Part shown: positions 1 to 10,353 of the stretch, piece by piece
How positions within the stretch are numbered: the stretch's first letter is position 1
Layout: every line of letters begins with the position of its first letter
Source: Nostoc sp. CMAA1605
GTDB lineage: Bacteria > Cyanobacteriota > Cyanobacteriia > Cyanobacteriales > Nostocaceae
DNA length: 64,000 bases
Reading direction: 5' to 3'
Assembly (NCBI RefSeq): GCF_021596505.1
Contig: NZ_PJIZ01000002.1
Span: 1 to 64,000, forward strand
The notes under the pieces: generated by a model
The model's input: only the letters and a program-made list of their open reading frames with translations
Told to the model about the DNA's origin: nothing
Database searches by the model: none
Translations under genes and position numbers: made by a program

Positions 1-1
1 A

Positions 2-2605
2 CAACTTTATCACCAAGCACTGGAGCAACTTAAACAGGAAGTTGCTTATAACTATCTGAGAATTCTTTACCAATGCGTTACCAATTTACTCGCTCCTAAT
101 CAACATCCTTGGGAAATTCAAGGCGCAATTTATGACGAAAAAATTATGTTGCCCTTGCATGAGAAAGCGAACGATCTTTACGCAATGGGAACACTCTATG
201 TTAATAAATTAATCCTTTGTTACTTGTTTCATGAGTGGGAATCAGCTATTGAATTTGCCACTCAGGCTAAAAAATATTTACGTGGAGTATCTGGTTGTTT
301 TACGGTACCTGTATTTCACTTCTACGATTCCTTGACTCATCTGGCTACATTACCCAACAATCAAGACTCAAACCTACAGCAAGTCATTGACAACCAGAAT
401 AAGCTGAAAAAATGGTCACACCATGCACCCGTCAACTATTTACACAAGTTTTACTTGGTGGAAGCCGAGCAATATCGGGTATTAGGGAAGATATATGCAG
501 CAATGGATTACTACGATCGCGCGATCGCAGGTGCTAAAGCCAATGGCTATATCCAAGAAGAAGCTTTAGCTAACGAATTAGCTGCAAAATTTTATCTTGC
601 TTCGGGGAAGGAGAAAGTCGCCGTAGGTTATATGCAGGAAGCATATTATTGTTATGCCCGATGGGGAGCAAAAGCCAAAATTGCCGACTTAGAAAAACGC
701 TATCCCCAATTACTCGCTTCCATCTTACAGCAAAGCCGTGCTGTTGTTTCCACTAATGAAACTATCTTCACCGTGGGGACTGTCACAAAAAGTAGTTCTT
801 CGGCTTCTAGCAGCAGTGTCTCACATACCCTCGATTTAACAGCAATTTTCAAAGCATCTCAGACTATCTCCGGGGAAATCGAACTAGAAAAACTGCTTTC
901 ATCCTTACTTTCTATTGTGATTGAAAATGCTGGGGCTGACAAATGTGTATTAATACTGCTGCAAGACGATCATCTATTAATTCAAGGCGCAATTACTCAA
1001 GGAACACAACCCATTGTGTTGCAAAGTCTTGCCATTGCTGACAGTCAAGATATTCCCCAGAAGCTGATTTACAAAGTTAAAAACAACCAACAAACTGTAG
1101 TGATACTAGATGCAAACGCAGATATTACCTTAAGCAATGATCCCTATATTATCCGTCAGCAGCCTCAGAGTATTTTGTGCAGCCCGATTTTGAATCAAGG
1201 CAAATTACTGGGGATTTTATATCTAGAAAATAATTTAGTAAAGGGAGCGTTTAAGAGCGATCGCATCGAACTACTCAACCTCATCTGCGCGCAAGCTGCA
1301 ATCTCCCTAGAAAATGCCCGACTTTATCAACTTGCTCAGGAATCCGCCCAACAATTACAGCGATCGCTTGATGAATTGAGCGCAAGCAATTCTCGCTTTC
1401 ATAACTTGGTAGATAATCTTCCTGGGGTTGTTTATCAAGTTCATTTGTCTACTAATGGGGAACAATCTTTACCTTATATCAGTGCAGGCTGTTATCAATT
1501 ATGGGAAATCCCAGCCCAGCAAATGAATGCTAATGTTCAGGCTCTCATGGATATAGTTCACCCAGAAGATATTACAAATTTCCAACAGGCACTAGGAAGC
1601 GCAATTACGACTCTGACTTCTGGGCAATGGTCAGGTAGAATTTTAACACCTTCTGGAATTGTTAAGTGGGTTCATGCGGAAGGCTACATCCGCAAACTTG
1701 TGGATGGTAGTCATGTGTGGGATTGCATCATGTTAGATATCAGTGAACGCAAACAAGCGGAACTGGCTTTACAACAGGCACAATTACAAATCATTCAAAG
1801 TGAAAAAATGTCTGCTTTGGGTAATTTAGTGGCTGGTGTCGCCCACGAAATGAATAATCCTTTGGGCTTTATTGCTGCTAGTCTCAAACAAGCTAAACCC
1901 ACCTTTGCCGATATTCTTGAACATTTGAAAATCTATCAAGAAACCTTCAGCGACAAGACTGAAGAAATCCTCGATCATGAGTCAGAAATCGACTTGGAAT
2001 ATACCATAGAAGACTTTCCCAAAATGCTCGATTCTATGACAATAGCGTGTGATAGATTAAAAAATATCAGCACTTCCCTCCGCACTTTCTCCCGTGCTGA
2101 TAGAGATTACAAAGTGCCATTTAATCTTCATGAAGGTATTGATAGTACCATCTTAATTCTCAAACACCGTCTCAAAGCCAACGAACAACGTCCTGCAATT
2201 GAGGTAATCACTAACTACGGCGATTTACCCCAAATAGAATGTTTTCCTGGGCAATTAAATCAGGTATTTATGAACATTTTAGCCAATGCCATTGATGCCT
2301 TAGATGAATTAAATCACGGTAGGAGTTTTGAAGCAATTCAAGCTCATCCTAACACCATTACAATTACCACATCAATAGTCGATAAATTTGTCAAAATTTC
2401 CATTTTGGATAATGGTAAAGGCATCAGCGAAGAAGTAAAACACAAAATATTTGACCATTTATTTACTACTAAATCTGTCGGTAAAGGTACAGGCTTAGGC
2501 TTGGCTATAGCTAAACAAATTGTCGCAGAAAAACACGGCGGTAAAATCACAGTCAATTCTGTTCTAGGTGAAGGGACAGAATTTATCATCCAACTACCAG
2601 TGTAA
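2..2605 (+). CDS. Multi-domain sensor histidine kinase, C-terminal part (5' end outside window)
   Basis: The reading frame is open from the first bases of the window, so the gene starts upstream and only about 867 residues are visible. Order seen: helical (TPR/AAA-associated) segment, GAF domain (from about nt 830 to 1330), PAS domain (about nt 1390-1750), then a histidine kinase core with H-box VAGVAHEMNNPLGF near nt 1840 and an HATPase with DNGKGIS and [10 protein letters not shown]. Visible parts match the C-terminal half of the next gene almost residue for residue, so by inference the missing 5' part holds a Ser/Thr kinase and an AAA-type ATPase domain, as in the HstK-like family of heterocystous cyanobacteria. 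Cytoplasmic; no membrane helix seen. The stop lies 71 nt before the paralogue. The ligand is unknown. Confidence 0.9.
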   Translation, partial: QLYHQALEQLKQEVAYNYLRILYQCVTNLLAPNQHPWEIQGAIYDEKIMLPLHEKANDLYAMGTLYVNKLILCYLFHEWESAIEFATQAKKYLRGVSGCFTVPVFHFYDSLTHLATLPNNQDSNLQQVIDNQNKLKKWSHHAPVNYLHKFYLVEAEQYRVLGKIYAAMDYYDRAIAGAKANGYIQEEALANELAAKFYLASGKEKVAVGYMQEAYYCYARWGAKAKIADLEKRYPQLLASILQQSRAVVSTNETIFTVGTVTKSSSSASSSSVSHTLDLTAIFKASQTISGEIELEKLLSSLLSIVIENAGADKCVLILLQDDHLLIQGAITQGTQPIVLQSLAIADSQDIPQKLIYKVKNNQQTVVILDANADITLSNDPYIIRQQPQSILCSPILNQGKLLGILYLENNLVKGAFKSDRIELLNLICAQAAISLENARLYQLAQESAQQLQRSLDELSASNSRFHNLVDNLPGVVYQVHLSTNGEQSLPYISAGCYQLWEIPAQQMNANVQALMDIVHPEDITNFQQALGSAITTLTSGQWSGRILTPSGIVKWVHAEGYIRKLVDGSHVWDCIMLDISERKQAELALQQAQLQIIQSEKMSALGNLVAGVAHEMNNPLGFIAASLKQAKPTFADILEHLKIYQETFSDKTEEILDHESEIDLEYTIEDFPKMLDSMTIACDRLKNISTSLRTFSRADRDYKVPFNLHEGIDSTILILKHRLKANEQRPAIEVITNYGDLPQIECFPGQLNQVFMNILANAIDALDELNHGRSFEAIQAHPNTITITTSIVDKFVKISILDNGKGISEEVKHKIFDHLFTTKSVGKGTGLGLAIAKQIVAEKHGGKITVNSVLGEGTEFIIQLPV

Positions 2606-2676
2606 ATTTTTACGTCATTACATAGTAGTGTTGAGCGTTTGGGAATACTAAATCAAGACATTTTCTAGATTTAGGT

Positions 2677-5600
2677 ATGATGATTGACACTATTTTGGAA
2701 ATTCCCGGATATCGCATTAGTGAAGAACTCTACAACGGTTCGAGAACACTGGTTTATCGTGCAGTCAGAGACAGCGACTCACTACCAGTAGTGATCAAAC
2801 TCCTGAAAAATCCTTATCCCAGTTTTAGCGAACTGTTGTTATTTCGCAATCAATACACCATCGGCAAAAATCTCAACTCACCTGTGATTATTCACACCTA
2901 TAGCCTTGAACCCTTACGTAATGGCTATATGTTAGTTATGGAAGACTTTGGCGGAATTTCTCTCAAGGATTATTTCAGCAAACATCGGCACGTTGACTCT
3001 TTAGAGGAATTTTTAGCGATCGCGATCGCCCTGTGCGACATCCTAGACTTACTCTATCATGAGCGAATTATTCATAAAGATATTAAACCCAGCAATATCT
3101 TAATTAATCCCGACACTAAACAAGTTAAGTTAATCGACTTTAGTATTGCATCATTATTACCTAGAGAAACTCAAACCCTTGTTAACCCCAATGTTTTAGA
3201 AGGAACACTGGCTTATATCTCTCCCGAACAGACAGGGAGGATGAATCGAGGAATTGACTATCGCACAGATTTTTATTCTCTGGGTGTAACTTTTTATGAA
3301 TTACTCACTGGCAAATTACCATTTACAACAAATGATCCAATGGAATTGGTGCATTCTCATATTGCGAAAATTCCGCCACTCATACATAAAATTAATTCAG
3401 ATATTCCCTCAGTCATCTCGGAAATCGTCAATAAATTGATGGCGAAGAATGCTGAAGATAGATATCAGAGTGCATTAGGGTTAAAATTTGATTTAAAAAA
3501 ATGTCTGATTCAGCTAAGAGAAAGTGGAGGGATAGAAGACTTTGAAATTGCGAGTCAGGATTTGTGCGATCGCTTTATCATCCCTGATAAACTTTATGGA
3601 CGAGAAGCTGAAGTCAATACCCTACTAGAAGCCTTCGATAGAGTTAGCCTTGGTGCAACAGAAATGATGCTGGTAGCTGGGTTCTCTGGAATTGGGAAGA
3701 CTGCGGTTGTCAACGAAGTGCATAAACCCATTGTCAGACAACGGGGCTATTTTGTTAAAGGTAAATATGACCAATTTCAACGGAATATTCCCTTTTCGGC
3801 ATTTGTGCAAGCCTTCCGTGATTTAATGGGGCAATTATTGACCGAAAGCGATGTCCAAATTCAGCAGTGGAGAAATAAAATATTAGAGGCTGTAGGCGAA
3901 AATGGACAAGTAATAATTGAAGTCATTCCCGAATTAGGAAACATTATTGGGCAACAACCAGCAACATCAGAATTATCAGGAACAGCCGCCCAAAATCGCT
4001 TTAACTTATTATTTCAAAAATTCACCCAAGTCTTTACAGCTCAAGAACATCCCTTAGTGATGTTTTTAGACGATTTACAATGGGCTGATTCCGCATCACT
4101 TAAGTTAATGCAGCTATTAATGACTAATACCAGGTATCTTTTCATTATTGGTGCCTACCGTGATAACGAAGTCGGTCTCGGACATCCATTATTAATGACC
4201 TTGAGTGAAATCCACAAAACACAAGCCACAATTAACACGATTACTTTAGCACCACTGAGTCAAGTACAAGTAAATAAATTAGTGGCTGATACACTTAAAT
4301 GTCCAGAAGATTTAGGATGGAATCTTTCTGTATTAATCTATCAGAAAACTCAAGGCAACCCATTTTTTGCTACACGTTTTCTCAAAGCATTACATCAAGA
4401 GGCACTGATTCAATTTGATTTTGATTTAGGATGTTGGCAATGTGATATTTCCCAATTAAAAGCACAAGCAATTACAGATGATGTTGTGAGTTTTATGACT
4501 TTGCAATTGCATAAACTCCCACCATCAACACAAGAAATCATCCAACTGGCAGCTTGTATTGGTAATTCTTTTGATTTAGCAACTTTAGCAATTGTGGCGG
4601 AACAATCTCAAACTGAAGCAGCAGCTTGCTTATGGAAAGCACTACAAGAAAGTTTAATTGTACCAATTGGTGATGTTTATAAGTTTTATGTCGGTCAAGA
4701 AAAGATTATAGACATATCGACAAATCAACAAACTATTGCCTATAGATTTATACACGATCGCGTCCAGCAAGCGGCCTATTCTTTGATTCCTCATGTCCAA
4801 AAACAAGCAACTCACTATCAAATTGGTCAACTACTTCTAAAACAAATTTCTCCTGATGCAAGAGTTGAACGCATTTTTGAAATAGTCAATCAATTAAATT
4901 ATGGAACTTCTTTAATTAGTGAACAAACACAACGCACAGAACTAGCCCGACTTAACCTCACCGCCTGTCGCAAAGCCAAAAATTCTACCGCCTATAAAGC
5001 AGCCCGTGAATATGCCACTGTGGGATTATATTTGTTAGGAGAAAATGCTTGGCAACAGCAGTATGAAATGAGTCTTGCCTTCCATGAACTAGCGGCAGAA
5101 GTTGCCATGCTGAGTGGTGAGTTTGAGGAGATGGAAGATTTAATTGAGACTGTCATTAAACAGGCACATTCTTTACTGGAACAGGTCAATGTTTATCGTT
5201 TGATAATTCAATCAAAAACCTCCCAGCGTCAACTAATTGAAGTGTTGAAAATTGGGATAGAACTTCTGCAAAAGTTGGGCGTAACAATCAATGAATCGCC
5301 CACACCAGAAGATATTCAACAGTCAATGCAAGAAATTAGTAACCTGATTGGCGATCGCCCAGTTACAGATTTTGTCAATCTCCCGGTGATGACAGATGCA
5401 AACAAAATTGCCATTGCCCAGATTACTAGCAGCATCATGTCAGCAGCTTACACCTGTGGATCTCCTTTGTATCCATTACTAGCTACCTTATTAGTCAAAT
5501 TATTCATTGAGTATGGCAATACATCTATTTCTGCAACTAACTATGCTTGCTATAGTTTAGTTCTTTGTAATATGCAGCAAAATATAGATTTGGCGGTACA

Positions 5601-8469
5601 ATTTGGACAATTATCATTGGATGTAGCATCAAATTTTGATGATAAAACCACCAAACCTGAAGTATTATTTCTGTTGAGCAGTTATATTTTTCACCGCAAA
5701 TCTCACCTCAAAGAAACACTACCCCTCTTGAGTGAAAGTTACACCACGGGGCTAGAAGTTGGCAACCTGGAATACACTGCATATAGTGGTCATACTTTCT
5801 GCGGATATTCTTTTTGGTGCGGTCAATCCCTTGCTACCTTAGAACGAGAAATCCACACCTACTACAATGCTTTAGTGCAATTGAAGCAGTTGGGAACAGC
5901 TAATTATTGTGTAATTTATTGGCAAGTAATTTTAAATTTACTAGGTTTTGCAGAGCATTCTACTATTTTATCTGGCTCCGCTCTCAAAGAAACAGAATTT
6001 CTTCCCTTGCTAATGTCTGCAAATGATTTCTATGGATTATTTCTTTTCTACTCTTATAAATTGACCCTTTGCTTTTTATTTGAGGATATTGAGCAAGCTA
6101 ACAATTATGCCTTTGAGTGTAAAAACTATTTCATGGGAGGCGTGGGGACAATTGGTGAACCTACTGTTTATTTTTATGATTCGTTAATTGCCTTAGCACA
6201 ATTAAGTCAAGCCTCCGGTGAAAAATCAAGCCTCTTAGAAAGGGTAGAAAAAAACCAAGCTCAATTACAACTATGGGCGCACCATGCACCCATGAATCAT
6301 CAGCATAAGTTTGATTTAGTAGAGGCGGAAAAATGTCGCATTTTCGGACATAAAGCCGCAGCCAGCGAACTGTACGATCGGGCAATATCTTTAGCGAAAG
6401 CCAATGAATATATCCAAGAAGAAGCACTAGCTAATGAACTGTCCGCTAAATTATACCTAAATTGGGGCAAACAGCGTTTAGCACAAGAATACATGATTGA
6501 AGCTTACTATTGTTATGCTCGTTGGGGAGCAAAAGCCAAAGTCATAGACCTAGAAAAACGCTATCCCCAATTACTCGCCCCGATATTAAAGCAAAGTCGT
6601 TGTGTGGTTTCTACTAACGAAACTATCATCAGCTTGGGGAATGTGACATCTACCAGTTCTTCAAGTTCTAGCAGCAATGTCTTAGATACGTTAGATTTAA
6701 AAGCAATTCTCAAAGCATCTCAAACTATCTCTGGGAAAATCGAACTAGACAAACTACTGTCATCGTTACTTTCCATCGTGATTGAAAGTGCTGGGGCTGA
6801 TAAGTGCGTATTAATGCTGCTGCAAGACAATCATCTATTCATTCAAGGTGCAATTACCCAAGGAACGCAACCGATTGTTTTACAAAATCTTCCCATTGTA
6901 GACAGTCAAGACATTCCCCACAAACTCATTTACAAAGTCAAGCATAGTCAGTACACCGTAGTCTTATTGGATGCAACCGCAGATACCACCTTAGCCAATG
7001 ACCCCTATATTATCCGTCAGCAACCTCAGAGTATTTTGTGTAGCCCGATTTTGCATCAAGGTAAGTTGCTGGGAATTTTATATCTAGAAAATAACTTAGC
7101 CAAGGGAGCGTTTACCAGCGATCGCGTCGAACTGTTGAATTTACTTTGCGCTCAAGCAGCAATTTCTCTAGAAAATGCCCGACTTTATGAACGTTCTCAG
7201 GAATACAGCCAACAGCTAGAGCGATCGCTCCATGAGTTAAGCATTGCTCAATCCCGCTTCCATAATCTTGTGGATAACGTTCCTGGTGTAGTGTATCAAT
7301 TCATCATGGCCTCTGATGGTTCAGTGTCAATGCCGTATATGAGTAGCGACTGTTATGATCTCTATGAAATCACTGCCGAACAAGCGATCGCCAATGTACA
7401 GATCATTCTGGATATGGGACATCCAGAAGATGTTGAATCTTATCATCAGTCGGTTGCAAATTCAGCTCAAACCTTAACTCCTTGGCTGTGGGAGGGGCGA
7501 ATTATTACACCTTCTGGAATTATTAAGTGGATTCACGGTGAAGCACGCATCGAAAGACTGGTGGATGGCACGTTAGTTTGGGATGGCTTGTTACTGGATA
7601 TTAGTGAACGCAAACAAGCGGAACTAGCTTTGCAACAGGCACAATTACAAATCGTCCAAAGTGAAAAAATGTCTGCTTTAGGTAATTTAGTGGCTGGTGT
7701 CGCCCACGAAATGAATAATCCTTTGGGCTTTATTGCTGCTAGTCTCAAACAAGCTAAACCCACTTTTGCTGATATTTTTGCACACTTAAAACTCTATCAA
7801 GATAGTTTCCCCAATAAAACTGAAGAAATCCTTGACCATGAGTCAGAAATTGATTTGGAATATACCATAGAAGACTTGCCTAAAATGCTGGATTCTATGG
7901 CAATGGCGTGCGATAGATTAAAAAATATCAGCACTTCCCTCCGCACTTTTTCTCGTGCTGATAGAGATTACAAAGTACCATTTAATCTTCACGAAGGTAT
8001 TGATAGCACAATCTTAATCCTCAAACATCGTCTCAAAACCAACGAACAACGTCCCGCAATTGAGGTAATCACTAACTACGGTGATTTACCCCAAGTAGAA
8101 TGTTTTCCTGGGCAATTGAATCAGGTATTTATGAATATTTTAGCTAATGCCATTGATGCTTTAGATGAATCAAGTCACGCCCGGAGTTTTGCAGAAATTC
8201 AAGCTCATCCTAACTCCATTACGATTACCACATCAATGGCTGATAAATATGCAAAAATCTCCATTACTGATAACGGTAAAGGGATGAGTGCAGAGATACA
8301 ACAAAAGATATTTGACCATTTATTTACTACTAAAGCAGTGGGTAAAGGTACAGGTTTAGGCTTGGCTATAGCTAAACAAATCGTTGAAGATACTCACGGT
8401 GGTAAGTTAACTTGTCATTCTGTTGTGGGTAAAGGTACTGAGTTTGTGGTGGAAATTCCAGTATTTTGA
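2677..8469 (+). CDS. Ser/Thr kinase - AAA ATPase - GAF - PAS - histidine kinase hybrid (HstK-like)
   Basis: A 1930-residue signalling protein. A Ser/Thr kinase domain covers about residues 10-275, with catalytic-loop HKDIKPSNIL and DFS in place of DFG. An STAND/AAA-type ATPase follows, with Walker A GFSGIGKT near residue 335 and Walker B-like LVMFLDDLQWAD near 460. A long helical region of TPR type leads to a GAF domain (about 1340-1505), a PAS domain (about 1527-1650) and a histidine kinase core with AHEMNNP near 1677 and HATPase [17 protein letters not shown]. It likely joins Ser/Thr and two-component phosphorylation in the cytoplasm. It is a tandem paralogue of the gene before it. The DFG-to-DFS change and the regulatory input are unexplained. 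Family assignment is firm; the pathway is unknown. Confidence 0.95.
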   Translation: MMIDTILEIPGYRISEELYNGSRTLVYRAVRDSDSLPVVIKLLKNPYPSFSELLLFRNQYTIGKNLNSPVIIHTYSLEPLRNGYMLVMEDFGGISLKDYFSKHRHVDSLEEFLAIAIALCDILDLLYHERIIHKDIKPSNILINPDTKQVKLIDFSIASLLPRETQTLVNPNVLEGTLAYISPEQTGRMNRGIDYRTDFYSLGVTFYELLTGKLPFTTNDPMELVHSHIAKIPPLIHKINSDIPSVISEIVNKLMAKNAEDRYQSALGLKFDLKKCLIQLRESGGIEDFEIASQDLCDRFIIPDKLYGREAEVNTLLEAFDRVSLGATEMMLVAGFSGIGKTAVVNEVHKPIVRQRGYFVKGKYDQFQRNIPFSAFVQAFRDLMGQLLTESDVQIQQWRNKILEAVGENGQVIIEVIPELGNIIGQQPATSELSGTAAQNRFNLLFQKFTQVFTAQEHPLVMFLDDLQWADSASLKLMQLLMTNTRYLFIIGAYRDNEVGLGHPLLMTLSEIHKTQATINTITLAPLSQVQVNKLVADTLKCPEDLGWNLSVLIYQKTQGNPFFATRFLKALHQEALIQFDFDLGCWQCDISQLKAQAITDDVVSFMTLQLHKLPPSTQEIIQLAACIGNSFDLATLAIVAEQSQTEAAACLWKALQESLIVPIGDVYKFYVGQEKIIDISTNQQTIAYRFIHDRVQQAAYSLIPHVQKQATHYQIGQLLLKQISPDARVERIFEIVNQLNYGTSLISEQTQRTELARLNLTACRKAKNSTAYKAAREYATVGLYLLGENAWQQQYEMSLAFHELAAEVAMLSGEFEEMEDLIETVIKQAHSLLEQVNVYRLIIQSKTSQRQLIEVLKIGIELLQKLGVTINESPTPEDIQQSMQEISNLIGDRPVTDFVNLPVMTDANKIAIAQITSSIMSAAYTCGSPLYPLLATLLVKLFIEYGNTSISATNYACYSLVLCNMQQNIDLAVQFGQLSLDVASNFDDKTTKPEVLFLLSSYIFHRKSHLKETLPLLSESYTTGLEVGNLEYTAYSGHTFCGYSFWCGQSLATLEREIHTYYNALVQLKQLGTANYCVIYWQVILNLLGFAEHSTILSGSALKETEFLPLLMSANDFYGLFLFYSYKLTLCFLFEDIEQANNYAFECKNYFMGGVGTIGEPTVYFYDSLIALAQLSQASGEKSSLLERVEKNQAQLQLWAHHAPMNHQHKFDLVEAEKCRIFGHKAAASELYDRAISLAKANEYIQEEALANELSAKLYLNWGKQRLAQEYMIEAYYCYARWGAKAKVIDLEKRYPQLLAPILKQSRCVVSTNETIISLGNVTSTSSSSSSSNVLDTLDLKAILKASQTISGKIELDKLLSSLLSIVIESAGADKCVLMLLQDNHLFIQGAITQGTQPIVLQNLPIVDSQDIPHKLIYKVKHSQYTVVLLDATADTTLANDPYIIRQQPQSILCSPILHQGKLLGILYLENNLAKGAFTSDRVELLNLLCAQAAISLENARLYERSQEYSQQLERSLHELSIAQSRFHNLVDNVPGVVYQFIMASDGSVSMPYMSSDCYDLYEITAEQAIANVQIILDMGHPEDVESYHQSVANSAQTLTPWLWEGRIITPSGIIKWIHGEARIERLVDGTLVWDGLLLDISERKQAELALQQAQLQIVQSEKMSALGNLVAGVAHEMNNPLGFIAASLKQAKPTFADIFAHLKLYQDSFPNKTEEILDHESEIDLEYTIEDLPKMLDSMAMACDRLKNISTSLRTFSRADRDYKVPFNLHEGIDSTILILKHRLKTNEQRPAIEVITNYGDLPQVECFPGQLNQVFMNILANAIDALDESSHARSFAEIQAHPNSITITTSMADKYAKISITDNGKGMSAEIQQKIFDHLFTTKAVGKGTGLGLAIAKQIVEDTHGGKLTCHSVVGKGTEFVVEIPVF

Positions 8470-8664
8470 AATTTCTGAGCGTATCTGGGAATACTCAATA
8501 CTGGGGTTTTGACAATAGTTTTACCTCATACCAATTCGCAATTCGCAATTAAGAAATCTAGCTCCAGTAAGACTTTCCTGATTTCTCTCTGTCGCATTCT
8601 TTTCTTAAATTGGTATTACTTGATTTAAATAATACTTTTAAAAATTTCGCTCAGATGTATTTTC

Positions 8665-10173
8665 ATGAATGACGCAGATTATCAACAGCGTTTAGCTGTA
8701 GCCAAAGCAGTTAAACAATTTCATCAGGGCAGACTTAACCGTCGTGAGTTCCTGAAATTTTTAGGATTGGCTGGCTTTGGTTTTAGTAGCACCCGGTTTT
8801 TGAGTGGTTGCAGTCAGACTGTAAACAAGCGATCGCCTCAAACCACTGCATTGCAACTAGCCGATCTGCTCACCTTGGAGCAAAAACAGTTTCTCAAAGA
8901 AATTGGCAAATCTCTCAAGGGTAAAACCCTGCGGATTGTCACAGAAGATATGGCATCCTGTCAGGCAATCTCAAGGATTACCAAACAACAGTTTACTCCG
9001 TTGACGGGAATCGAAGTGGAATGGAGTTTGCTACCACTCGATCGCGTCCTCGCCCGCATCACCCAAGATACAGCCCGACAAGCCGGGGTGCATGATATTT
9101 TCTACGTTGATCAAGCCTGGATTGGACGGTTTATTAATGACAGTGTTAACCCCAAAAGCCTGTTAGATAAAAAAGATTTTGCCTATCCCGGCTACAATTT
9201 TGACGACATCCTCAAACCCCTGTTAGATAACGTTGCTTCCTACAAAGGGCAATTGGGCGGGATTCCCATTGATGTTCCCATCTTTATCATGATGTATCGC
9301 CGGGATGTGTTGCAGGAGTTGGGGTTAAAAGTACCCACCACCATGTCGGAATATTTAGAAGTGGTGAAAGCCATTCATCAAGCAAAATCGCCCCAAATGG
9401 CTGGGACAACTGGGCAATGGCTACCGGGTTCCTATGCTTTGAACTGCGACATGACTTCTTGGCTATGGGCATTTGGCGGCTCGGTGTTTGGTGCTGATGA
9501 ACAACCTGCGATTAATGATGACAAAGCGATCGCCGGCTTGGAATACATGATGGAACTAGGGCAATATATGGCTCCCCCATCCCGTGTATCTGATTGGTAT
9601 GGACAGGCCAATGCTTTCATCCAGGGACGAGCCGGGATTTACATTTCCTGGGGGGAATTTTTTCCTGGGTTTGATGATCCTAAAATCTCCAAGATTGTTG
9701 GTTTAGCAGAAGCCGCACCCTGTCCTAGAGAAGTCGCATTGCGATCGCCATCAGAATGCGGTTTTGGGGAAGTCCCTGGTATTAGTCACCAAGGTGGTAG
9801 CTGTTTAATGCTCTCTCGCTACAGCAAAGATATAGATGCAGCTTGGGTGTTTCTGCAATGGATTACGAGTCCAGAAATTAGTCTGTTAGCCAGTCTCGAA
9901 GCAGGCTCAAGTGGCATCCGCAGAAGTACCTATGAGTACCCAAAAACTCAACAACAGGGACAAATCACCTCAACAACAACGCGACGACACATGGAGGTAG
10001 TGCTTGATGCCATTCTTAATCGGATGGGTACAGAACCCCATTTACCCAACTGGGCGCAACTAGCAAATGGCGACTTTCCCATAGAACTGGGCAAAATGGT
10101 CACTCAACAACAAACGGTAAAAACAACAGTCGAGCAGATGGCTAAACTAGCCGCCGCCGCTAAATCAGCTTGA
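8665..10173 (+). CDS. Tat-exported ABC-type solute-binding lipoprotein (family 1)
   Basis: A 502-residue extracellular solute-binding protein of the sugar-binding type. The N-terminus has a twin-arginine motif (NRREFLKFLG, residues ~21-30), a hydrophobic stretch and a lipobox-like LSGC at ~46-49, so it is probably exported folded and lipid-anchored. The mature part has the sequence character of family 1 binding proteins (YRRDVLQELG, INDDKAIAGLEYM, GRAGIYISWGEFF). No permease or ATPase gene is adjacent. It sits between a histidine kinase and a hybrid kinase with a periplasmic sensor region, so it may feed a ligand to a sensor rather than to a transporter; that is inference. The preceding gap of 195 nt holds AATTCGC-type repeats. 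Confidence 0.85.
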   Translation: MNDADYQQRLAVAKAVKQFHQGRLNRREFLKFLGLAGFGFSSTRFLSGCSQTVNKRSPQTTALQLADLLTLEQKQFLKEIGKSLKGKTLRIVTEDMASCQAISRITKQQFTPLTGIEVEWSLLPLDRVLARITQDTARQAGVHDIFYVDQAWIGRFINDSVNPKSLLDKKDFAYPGYNFDDILKPLLDNVASYKGQLGGIPIDVPIFIMMYRRDVLQELGLKVPTTMSEYLEVVKAIHQAKSPQMAGTTGQWLPGSYALNCDMTSWLWAFGGSVFGADEQPAINDDKAIAGLEYMMELGQYMAPPSRVSDWYGQANAFIQGRAGIYISWGEFFPGFDDPKISKIVGLAEAAPCPREVALRSPSECGFGEVPGISHQGGSCLMLSRYSKDIDAAWVFLQWITSPEISLLASLEAGSSGIRRSTYEYPKTQQQGQITSTTTRRHMEVVLDAILNRMGTEPHLPNWAQLANGDFPIELGKMVTQQQTVKTTVEQMAKLAAAAKSA

Positions 10174-10195
10174 TGTCATTCAAAAAAACCGTTGA

Positions 10196-10332
10196 TAAGA
10201 GGCAGGGGACAGGGATAACTAAAGGTACAAACCGAACTATGTTCCGCTTCGCTAATACCTGCTCCCCTGCTTTTTGATTTTCCCCCTGCTCCCTTGCTCC
10301 CTGCCCCCCTGCTTTTTGATTCTCCTCACCAT
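10196..10332. repeat. CCCCTGC-rich intergenic repeat tract
   Basis: Interspersed CCCCTGCT and CTCCCTGC-type units with two copies of CTGCTTTTTGATT. This is a typical heptamer-like intergenic tract of Nostoc genomes, between the binding protein and the hybrid kinase. No gene seen. Confidence 0.6.
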
Positions 10333-10353
10333 TAGCCCAACTGAGAAAGTTTT